Origin: an uncultured Clostridia bacterium
GTDB taxonomy: Bacteria; Bacillota; Clostridia; Oscillospirales; Oscillospiraceae
Length of the DNA stretch: 5,246 nucleotides
Direction: 5' to 3'
Assembly: GCA_945918315.1 (NCBI GenBank)
Contig: CAMEIK010000103.1
Location: 1-5,246 of the forward strand
In this document: one piece after another, positions 1-4,950 of the stretch
Position numbering within the stretch: position 1 is the first letter of the stretch
Layout of the letters: the number at the start of each line of letters is the position of its first letter
The notes under the pieces: model-generated
What the model was told of the DNA's origin: nothing
Seen by the model: the letters and a program-made list of their open reading frames with translations, nothing else
Databases searched by the model: none
Program-made: the position numbers and the translations under genes

Positions 1-125
1 GGAAATACACCAAGTATTCCTCTGTTTTCCAAACGTTCGGCTGAGGAAAAATCCCACGCCACCGGCTCTTGCCGAATTGTGCGGTGTTGCCATAGATATT
101 TGCCGCAGTATGCAGCGTTTGTGTA
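1..125. other. Left-edge region with no recognised gene
   Basis: I see no supportable gene here. Two plus-strand frames are open from the left edge, one to a stop at 180-182 (frame 1) and one to about 204 (frame 2). Neither has a visible start in the window, a family motif or a ribosome binding site, and they overlap each other, so at most one could be real. A short bulged hairpin at 1-20 (seven pairs, loop around 9-13) is followed by TCTGTTTT, which is too weak to call a terminator. The stretch may be the tail of something further left, or the leader of the four-helix-bundle remnant that follows. Confidence 0.4.
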
Positions 126-167
126 CTATTCTCTATTATCTGTTAGCTCTTATCCATTATCTAAAAG
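126..167 (+). repeat. Six degenerate tandem heptamers, consensus CTATTAT
   Basis: Reading from 126 in steps of seven gives CTATTCT, CTATTAT, CTGTTAG, CTCTTAT, CCATTAT and CTAAAAG. The first five match CTATTAT at five or more of seven positions. The last unit runs into the A/G-rich ribosome binding site of the four-helix-bundle remnant. Each unit begins with C, and the period stays at seven throughout. The array lies directly upstream of a start codon, in the 5' untranslated or promoter zone. It contains a TATTAT (134-139) that could act as a -10 box, but no good -35 box lies at the right distance. Its function is unknown. Confidence 0.6.
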
Positions 168-179
168 GGGGCTTTCGAT

Positions 180-362
180 ATGAGCCAGGATAGCGTCGTT
201 TTGAATAAATCCTTGAGATTTGCAGCCCGAATCGTGAAGCTTTATCAATATCTTTGCAAAGAAAAGCATGAAACAATTATTTCTGAAAAAACTCCCTTTA
301 TGCAAGTCAGTGATATTATTTCACTGCCGCGTAAAGGGAGCATTTTTCATCCGTTTTATTGA
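180..362 (+). pseudogene. Truncated four-helix-bundle (S23/IVP-type) protein, N-terminal remnant
   Basis: The frame codes for 60 residues. Roughly residues 6-35 resemble the first helix of the four-helix-bundle family (S23/IVP, related in fold to Avd of diversity-generating retroelements), with the pattern LNKSLRFAARIVKLYQYL followed by a charged CKEKHE turn. Intact members are about 115-130 residues and continue with a conserved SKQLLRSGTSIGAN-like stretch. That stretch is absent: after about residue 35 the frame runs through the terminator hairpin (292-340) and stops at 360-362. The start is supported by AAAGGGGG at 163-171, eight bases upstream. I infer a gene cut down to its first helix, probably non-functional. 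The stop overlaps the tail of the convergent kinase gene. The family call rests on pattern recognition of about 30 residues only. Confidence 0.6.
286..347. terminator. Bidirectional intrinsic terminator between convergent genes
   Basis: A compound hairpin occupies 292-340. The outer stem pairs 292-303 (CTCCCTTTATGC) with 329-340 (GCGTAAAGGGAG), twelve pairs including one G-T wobble. After a small internal loop, an inner stem pairs 308-313 (CAGTGA) with 321-326 (TCACTG) around a TATTATT loop. On the minus strand the stem is followed directly by six T residues (complement of 286-291). On the plus strand it is followed by CA and five T residues (343-347). The element begins just 16 bases beyond the stop codon of the minus-strand kinase gene, so it should end the adhE-kinase transcript. 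It would also stop transcription coming from the left. Confidence 0.85.
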
Positions 363-1105
363 TAGTCCACCACGTTGACCCAGGAGAGCAGGAAGGCCCG
401 CTCGGCTTCGTTGCTCTTGACCAGCTGGGAGGCGGCTACGATGGGCATCCACTTCTGGACATACTGTTTTGCGGTATCGCTTTTCTGGCAGAACAGCTTC
501 AGATACTTCTCGGCGCTGTCCCGGTCGCCCTCCAGACAGAACAGCAGATAGGTTCTGGCGGCGTCGGCGGAGGCGTTGCCCTGGGTGGCGTGGGACCAGT
601 CCAGGATGTAGGGGGTGCCGTCGGAGGTAATGATGATATTGGAGGGGTTAAAATCGCCGTGGCAGATTTTGCTGTGGGTGGGCATGCTGTCCAGATGGAT
701 ATGCAGGTCGTAGCGGGTTGTGGCATCCAGCCCGGAGGCGCTGATCTTTCCCTGCATTTTGTCCTTCAGCTTGTTCAGCATGGGACAGGTCATGGCGTGC
801 ATTTTCAACTGCAGGTCCACGAGGAAACTGAGGTATTCCTCTTTCTTATCCGGATTCTCCCGCATCAGCTGGGCCAGGGTCTTGCCCTCGATGAATTCGG
901 TCATAATGGCCCACTTGCCGTCCACCACGTTTACGCCCAGAAGCCCCGGAATATTCAGTCCGGTCTGCTCCACACGGGCGTGGTTCAGCGCCTCGTTCAG
1001 AATATCCGCCTTGGAATAATTCTCGTCAAAGGCCTTGATGCAGGTATTTCCGTCCCGGTAAATGATCTTATGAGGCCGGGTGGCGATGATATTGTCCATT
1101 TGCAT
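356..1105 (-). CDS. APH/choline-kinase-family small-molecule phosphotransferase
   Basis: The 249-residue product has the aminoglycoside-phosphotransferase/choline-kinase fold signature. A lysine near residue 24 (TCIKAF) and glutamate 38 are candidates for the ATP-anchoring pair. MTEFIEG (68-74) fits the hinge. HGDFNPSN (149-156) is the Brenner-type catalytic loop, with Asp151 as base and Asn156 as Mg ligand. DWSH (169-172) supplies the second Mg-binding Asp. All key residues are present, so it should be an active cytosolic ATP-dependent kinase. The substrate is unknown, and it should not be called an antibiotic-resistance gene. No signal peptide or membrane segment is seen. The ATG at 1105 has GGAGGAA six bases upstream; an ATG two codons later is possible. 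It lies 13 bases after adhE and is probably co-transcribed and translationally coupled with it. Confidence 0.88.
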   Translation of the reverse strand: MQMDNIIATRPHKIIYRDGNTCIKAFDENYSKADILNEALNHARVEQTGLNIPGLLGVNVVDGKWAIMTEFIEGKTLAQLMRENPDKKEEYLSFLVDLQLKMHAMTCPMLNKLKDKMQGKISASGLDATTRYDLHIHLDSMPTHSKICHGDFNPSNIIITSDGTPYILDWSHATQGNASADAARTYLLFCLEGDRDSAEKYLKLFCQKSDTAKQYVQKWMPIVAASQLVKSNEAERAFLLSWVNVVDYQ

Positions 1106-1111
1106 CCTGAT

Positions 1112-1120
1112 TTCCTCCTT
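1112..1120 (-). promoter_or_regulatory. Ribosome binding site of the kinase, overlapping the adhE stop
   Basis: On the minus strand the adhE stop codon TAA (1119-1121) runs directly into the Shine-Dalgarno, reading TAAGGAGGAA. The spacer to the kinase ATG is six bases. Ribosomes ending adhE therefore finish on the initiation site of the next gene, which is the usual arrangement for translational coupling. It fixes the kinase start at 1105. Confidence 0.85.
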
Positions 1121-3725
1121 AAACCTTGTTCGCGGTGCCGTAGTAGGCGTTCAGATACATCTGCCGGATTTCCCGCATCAGCGGATACCGGGGATTGGCG
1201 CCGGTGCACTGGTCGTCGAAAGCCTGCTCCACCATGTCGTCCAGCCGGGCCAGGAAATCGGCCTCGTCGATGCCGTAATCCCGGATGGTCTTCTTAATGC
1301 CGACCCTGGCCTTCAGGTCGTCGATTGCCTGAATCAGATTTTCCAGCTTTTCTTCGTCGGTATTGCCTCCCAGCTTCAGGTAGTCGGCAACCTCCGCGTA
1401 CCGGGCAAGGGTATGGGGATGGTCGTACTGGGAGAAGGTGCCCATCTTGGTGGGGACCTCCGCGGCATTGAAACGGAGCACCTCGTCGATCATCAGGGCG
1501 TTGGCAACACCGTGGGGCAGATGATGGAAAGCACCCAGCTTGTGCGCCATGGAGTGGCAGACGCCCAGGAAGGCGTTGGCAAAGGCCATGCCGGCCATAC
1601 AGGCGGCGTGGGCCATATTCTCCCGGGCCCGGGGCTCACGGGGACCGTTGTCATAGGCTTTGGGGAGATTTTCAAAGACCAGCTTCAGGCTCCGCAGAGC
1701 AAGACCGTCGGTGTAGTCGGTGGCCATGACCGAGGCATAGGCTTCCAGCGCGTGGGTCACCGCGTCAATGCCGGAGGCGGCGGTAAGACCCTTGGGGGCG
1801 TTCATCATCATATCCGCGTCCACAATGGACATTTTGGGCAGCAGCTCGTAGTCCGCCAGAGGGTACTTGACGCCGCTTTGCTCATCGGTAATCACGGCAA
1901 AGGGGGTCACCTCGGAGCCGGTGCCGGCGGAGGTGGGGATCGCCACGAAGTAAGCTTTTTCGCCCATCTTGGGGAAGGTGTATACCCGCTTGCGGATGTC
2001 CACAAACCGCATGGCCATATCCAGGAAGTCCGCCTCGGGATGCTCGTAGAGGACCCACATGATTTTGCCGGCATCCATGGCGGAGCCGCCGCCGATGGCG
2101 AGAATCAGGTCCGGCTGGAAGGCCGCCATCTGGGCGGCGCCTTCTCTTGCGCAGGCCAGGGTGGGATCGGGGGCTACATTATAGAAGGTAGTGTGGGTGA
2201 TGCCCATTTCGTCCAGCTTGTTTTCAATGGGCTTGGTGTAGCCGTTGTTGTACAGGAAGCTGTCGGTGACGATAAATGCCTTTTTGTGCCCTCTCAGCTC
2301 GGACAGGGCAACGGGCAGGCAGCCCTTCTTGAAATAGACCTTTTCAGGCGCGCGGAACCAAAGCATATTTTCCCTCCTGACGGCCACGGTTTTGATGTTC
2401 AGCAGATGCTTGATGCCTACGTTCTCGGAAACGGAGTTGCCGCCCCAGCTTCCGCAGCCCAGGGTGAGAGAGGGGGCCAGCTTGAAGTTGTACAGGTCGC
2501 CGATGCCGCCCTGGGCGGAGGGGGTATTTACAAGAATCCGGCAGGCCTTCATCCGGGCGGAGAAGGCATCCAGCTTTTCCCTGGCGCTTACGGGGTCCAG
2601 GTAGACGGAAGCGGTGTGACCGTAGCCGCCGTCCTTGACCAGAGTGTCGGCCTTGTTCAGAGCATCCTCAAAATCCTCGGCCCGGTACATGGCAAGGACG
2701 GGGGAGAGCTTCTCGTGGGCAAAGGCTTCGCTCAGGTCGGTGGAAGAAACTTCGCCGATGAGAATCTTGGTGCTCTCCGGCACTGTGACCCCCGCCAGAG
2801 CGGCGATGGTGTGGGCGGACTGACCAACGATTTTCGCGTTGAGAGCGCCGTTGATGATCATTACGGCCCGGACCTTATCGGCTTCTTCCTCGTTCAGAAT
2901 GTAGCAGCCCCGGTTGACAAACTCAGCTTTGACCTGGTCGTAAATGCTGCTGAGCACCACCACACTCTGCTCCGAGGCACAGATCATGCCGTTGTCAAAG
3001 GTTTTGGAGTGGATCACAGAGGAGACGGCCAGAAGAATATCGGCGGATTCATCAATGACGGCGGGGGTGTTGCCGGGGCCAACGCCCAGCGCGGGCTTGC
3101 CGGAGGAGTAGGCGGCTTTCACCATTCCGGGGCCTCCGGTGGCGAGAATCAGATCGGCTTCCTTCATGACCTGGTTGGTCAGCTCCAGGGAGGGCTGGTC
3201 AATCCATCCGATGATCCCCTCAGGGGCACCGGCGGCAACAGCGGCTTCCAGCACCACCTTCGCGGCGGCGATGGTGCAGCCCTTTGCCCGGGGGTGGGGG
3301 CTGATAATAATGGCGTTGCGGGTTTTCAGCGCGATCAGGGTTTTGAAAATCGCGGTGGAAGTGGGATTGGTAGTGGGAATGACCGCGGCAATCACGCCGA
3401 TGGGCTCCGCGATTTTCTGAATGCCGTAGGCAGTGTCTTCTTCAATCACGCCGCAGGTTCTGGCGTCCTTATAGGCGTTATAGATGTACTCAGCGGCATA
3501 GTGGTTTTTGATGACCTTGTCTTCCACGACGCCCATTCCGGTCTCGGAAACGGCCTGCTTCGCCAGGGGAATGCGCATTTTATTGGCGGCAGTTGCCGCG
3601 GCAAGGAAAATCCGGTCCACCTGTTCCTGGGTATAGGATGCAAACCGGGCTTGGGCGGTTCGGCACCTGCTGAGGGCTTCGGACAGTTCCTGGGCATTTG
3701 TTACAGGCGTATAGTTCTTTTCCAT
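1119..3725 (-). CDS. adhE: Bifunctional acetaldehyde-CoA/alcohol dehydrogenase AdhE
   Basis: This 868-residue cytosolic enzyme reduces acetyl-CoA to acetaldehyde and then to ethanol, using two NADH in all. Numbering below is from the ATG at 3731. The N-terminal CoA-acylating aldehyde dehydrogenase covers about 10-445, with catalytic Cys251 in DNGMICASEQ and a nucleotide-binding stretch VGPGNTPAV (217-225). A linker near 455-470 leads to the iron-dependent alcohol dehydrogenase, with AIGGGSAMDAGK (545-556) for NAD, SAGTGSEVTPFAV (601-613), and iron ligands by alignment Asp656, His660, His726 and His740. Length is close to E. coli AdhE (891) and typical of clostridial forms. The family forms spirosome filaments. 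I chose the ATG at 3725 because the Shine-Dalgarno lies eight bases upstream; from 3731 the gap is only two. It is the first gene of an operon with the downstream kinase. No motif is missing. Confidence 0.97.
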   Translation of the reverse strand: MEKNYTPVTNAQELSEALSRCRTAQARFASYTQEQVDRIFLAAATAANKMRIPLAKQAVSETGMGVVEDKVIKNHYAAEYIYNAYKDARTCGVIEEDTAYGIQKIAEPIGVIAAVIPTTNPTSTAIFKTLIALKTRNAIIISPHPRAKGCTIAAAKVVLEAAVAAGAPEGIIGWIDQPSLELTNQVMKEADLILATGGPGMVKAAYSSGKPALGVGPGNTPAVIDESADILLAVSSVIHSKTFDNGMICASEQSVVVLSSIYDQVKAEFVNRGCYILNEEEADKVRAVMIINGALNAKIVGQSAHTIAALAGVTVPESTKILIGEVSSTDLSEAFAHEKLSPVLAMYRAEDFEDALNKADTLVKDGGYGHTASVYLDPVSAREKLDAFSARMKACRILVNTPSAQGGIGDLYNFKLAPSLTLGCGSWGGNSVSENVGIKHLLNIKTVAVRRENMLWFRAPEKVYFKKGCLPVALSELRGHKKAFIVTDSFLYNNGYTKPIENKLDEMGITHTTFYNVAPDPTLACAREGAAQMAAFQPDLILAIGGGSAMDAGKIMWVLYEHPEADFLDMAMRFVDIRKRVYTFPKMGEKAYFVAIPTSAGTGSEVTPFAVITDEQSGVKYPLADYELLPKMSIVDADMMMNAPKGLTAASGIDAVTHALEAYASVMATDYTDGLALRSLKLVFENLPKAYDNGPREPRARENMAHAACMAGMAFANAFLGVCHSMAHKLGAFHHLPHGVANALMIDEVLRFNAAEVPTKMGTFSQYDHPHTLARYAEVADYLKLGGNTDEEKLENLIQAIDDLKARVGIKKTIRDYGIDEADFLARLDDMVEQAFDDQCTGANPRYPLMREIRQMYLNAYYGTANKV

Positions 3726-3733
3726 ATACATGC

Positions 3734-3740
3734 ACCTCTT
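3734..3740 (-). promoter_or_regulatory. adhE ribosome binding site deciding the start
   Basis: The minus strand reads AAGAGGT here. Its spacing to the in-frame ATG at 3725 is eight bases, but only two bases to the ATG at 3731, so the third codon of the longest frame is the better start. The protein would then begin MEKNYTPV. Confidence 0.75.
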
Positions 3741-3743
3741 TAA

Positions 3744-3780
3744 GTTATAATTTATCGATAATCAAGTACCGATAAATAAC
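3744..3780 (-). promoter_or_regulatory. Candidate adhE operator: palindrome plus inverted half-site
   Basis: An exact 8-bp inverted repeat pairs ATTTATCG (3750-3757) with CGATAAAT (3770-3777). The left arm itself lies in a perfect 10-bp palindrome, TTATCGATAA (3752-3761). Outer GTTAT (3744-3748) and ATAAC (3776-3780) extend the symmetry with a small offset. The element begins at about the expected transcription start and lies between the promoter and the ribosome binding site, a typical repressor position. It does not match the Rex consensus (TTGTTAA-N4-TTAACAA) expected for NADH-controlled adhE genes, so the regulator is unknown. An mRNA hairpin is the alternative reading, but the arms are AT-rich and the 12-base loop is long. 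Confidence 0.55.
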
Positions 3781-3787
3781 TACTGAT

Positions 3788-3815
3788 ATAATACTCCAAA
3801 TTCGGAAAAAGTCAA
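3788..3815 (-). promoter_or_regulatory. Sigma-A-type promoter for adhE
   Basis: On the minus strand a -35 box TTGACT (3810-3815) and a -10 box TATTAT (3788-3793) are separated by 16 bases. Each matches the consensus at five of six positions. Transcription would start near 3781, giving a leader of about 55 bases that carries the palindromic operator candidate and the ribosome binding site. I see no riboswitch-like structure in this short leader. Confidence 0.65.
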
Positions 3816-3929
3816 CCCGGAAAAATGAAGTTGGACCGTCTTAGAAAAAGTTTGGGCAGACTGTCATAATCAAGGGACTTGCAGATGGGGAATCTGTGAG
3901 TAATGTCTAATCCGGAAAGGCCTGTGTGT

Positions 3930-3966
3930 AAAAAAGCAGCGCGTTTCCGGAAGGGGAAACGCGCTG
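3930..3966 (-). terminator. Intrinsic terminator of the chelatase gene
   Basis: A perfect 12-bp GC-rich stem pairs CAGCGCGTTTCC with GGAAACGCGCTG (3937-3948 and 3955-3966) around a six-base loop. On the minus strand it is followed, after one base, by six T residues (complement of 3930-3935). It starts 36 bases beyond the chelatase stop codon. It separates this transcript from the adhE operon; the 114 bases between it and the adhE promoter hold nothing I recognise. Confidence 0.93.
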
Positions 3967-4002
3967 GGGGACAATAGGAAGAATTTCGTTGTTGTGCCGC
4001 AT

Positions 4003-4833
4003 TTACTCCTGCATGACGGCTCTGGCGTGCGCAGCCAGAAGCTCCCGGATTGGTGCCAAGTCTCCAAGACCTTGCTGCTGACAGATTACTGCATACCCGG
4101 CCCCTTCGAAAATCCGCTTCCAGGAATGGTTCTGATCTCCCGCCATGTGGTTTTGGATATGGCCTCCGGACACGATCATCAATGGCCGAAGAACCACCCG
4201 CCTGTAATTGCCGGATTTTACCATGGCAAGAACATCCTCCGCGGTGGGGTGCGCCTCCATGGTTCCGATGAAATAATGGGACCAGCCCCTGTCCGACAGG
4301 AGTTTCTGCATTCTGGCATACACTTCATTGGAGGCGGCTTCCGTTCCGTGGCCCATAAAACAGACAGCGGTTTTTCCGTCATGATAGGCGGAGGTACAGG
4401 AAACCAAAGTATCGGCGACAACCGCAAAATCCTTGTCAGAGGTTAGCAGGGGAGCGCCAATCGCCAATGATCCAAAGGAATCTGAGTACCTGGCCGCTTC
4501 TGTAACTACCTTCCGGTATTCCAATCCATCCATCATATGTGTGGGCTGTATGACAAGCTTCCGGACGCCATTGGCTTGGGCCCGTCTCAGCGCCTCCTCC
4601 ACATTGTCAATGGAGATTCCCTCCCTCTGCTTTATGCGGTTGAGAATTGTTTGATTGGAGAAGCACCGGCGTACGGTGAATTGTGGAAACGCGTTTGCCA
4701 TGGAGTCCTCGATGGCGCCAAGGGTGAGGCGGGTTTGGGCCTGCGCGGTGCCGACGCTGACAACCAGCAGTTCCTGTTCTCCGATACCGTCCTGATTTCG
4801 GGGATTGTCCGCCTGGATCTTTTGTGAGTTCAT
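4003..4833 (-). CDS. cbiK: Sirohydrochlorin cobaltochelatase, CbiK family
   Basis: The 276-residue product resembles Salmonella CbiK (about 264 residues), which inserts Co2+ into sirohydrochlorin in the oxygen-independent cobalamin pathway. Visible landmarks are LLVVSVGTA (22-30) at the first strand, HMMDGLEY with Glu105, FMGHG with His162, GTMEAHP (190-196), and VSGGH with His225. Glu105, His162 and His225 align with the metal-site residues Glu89, His145 and His207 of Salmonella CbiK. About 20 polar residues precede the usual start, with no signal peptide. The ATG at 4833 has GGAGGAA five bases upstream and beats the longer in-frame start at 5010, which lies within a regulator remnant. No other cobalamin gene is in view, and the neighbour is a DtxR-like pseudogene. 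Siroheme or iron-related chelation is therefore also possible; the metal cannot be settled from sequence. Confidence 0.88.
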   Translation of the reverse strand: MNSQKIQADNPRNQDGIGEQELLVVSVGTAQAQTRLTLGAIEDSMANAFPQFTVRRCFSNQTILNRIKQREGISIDNVEEALRRAQANGVRKLVIQPTHMMDGLEYRKVVTEAARYSDSFGSLAIGAPLLTSDKDFAVVADTLVSCTSAYHDGKTAVCFMGHGTEAASNEVYARMQKLLSDRGWSHYFIGTMEAHPTAEDVLAMVKSGNYRRVVLRPLMIVSGGHIQNHMAGDQNHSWKRIFEGAGYAVICQQQGLGDLAPIRELLAAHARAVMQE

Positions 4834-4838
4834 AATGG

Positions 4839-4845
4839 TTCCTCC
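4839..4845 (-). promoter_or_regulatory. Ribosome binding site deciding the chelatase start
   Basis: The minus strand reads GGAGGAA here, followed by five bases and the ATG at 4833. This strong site argues against the upstream in-frame ATG at 5010, which would add 59 residues made of regulator remnant and a hairpin. Confidence 0.85.
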
Positions 4846-4872
4846 GGTACTTCTGTGATGGGTTGAAAACAG

Positions 4873-4899
4873 CAGCGGATTCCGTATCAGAATCCGCTG
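4873..4899 (-). terminator. Hairpin between DtxR remnant and chelatase; weak terminator or attenuator
   Basis: A perfect 10-bp stem pairs CAGCGGATTC with GAATCCGCTG (4873-4882 and 4890-4899) around a seven-base loop. On the minus strand it is followed by CTGTTTTCAA, a short T4 tract three bases away, so termination would be partial at best. It lies about 40 bases upstream of the chelatase ATG. It may be the old terminator of the regulator gene or an attenuating leader hairpin. It shows none of the conserved pieces of a cobalamin riboswitch. Confidence 0.5.
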
Positions 4900-4950
4900 T
4901 CTGGAAGAAAACAAGGCAGGTGGCTGTACCGCCGCTCTTGTAGTGAGACA

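Noticed and set aside
356..1105. An aminoglycoside-resistance gene
   Set aside because: The fold is shared with choline and sugar kinases. No specific resistance subfamily can be recognised, and the operon partner is a fermentation enzyme.
359..1297. A 312-codon plus-strand frame antisense to the kinase
   Set aside because: The composition is low-complexity and shadow-like, with no ribosome binding site. The minus-strand kinase in the same place has intact motifs and a strong Shine-Dalgarno.
1080..3743. An 887-codon open frame on the plus strand, antisense to almost all of adhE
   Set aside because: Its product is glycine-, valine- and histidine-rich with no family motif. It is a by-product of the GC-rich codon use of adhE, whose opposite-strand frame has every catalytic motif.
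3744..3780. A Rex (NADH-sensing) operator
   Set aside because: The palindrome TTATCGATAA has a CG centre and lacks the TTGTGA/TTGTTAA-type half-sites of Rex operators.
4853..4920. A separate promoter for the chelatase between the DtxR remnant and its start
   Set aside because: The best candidate, TTGTTT and TGATAC at a 19-20 base spacing, is poor and lies within the hairpin. It is not strong enough to annotate.
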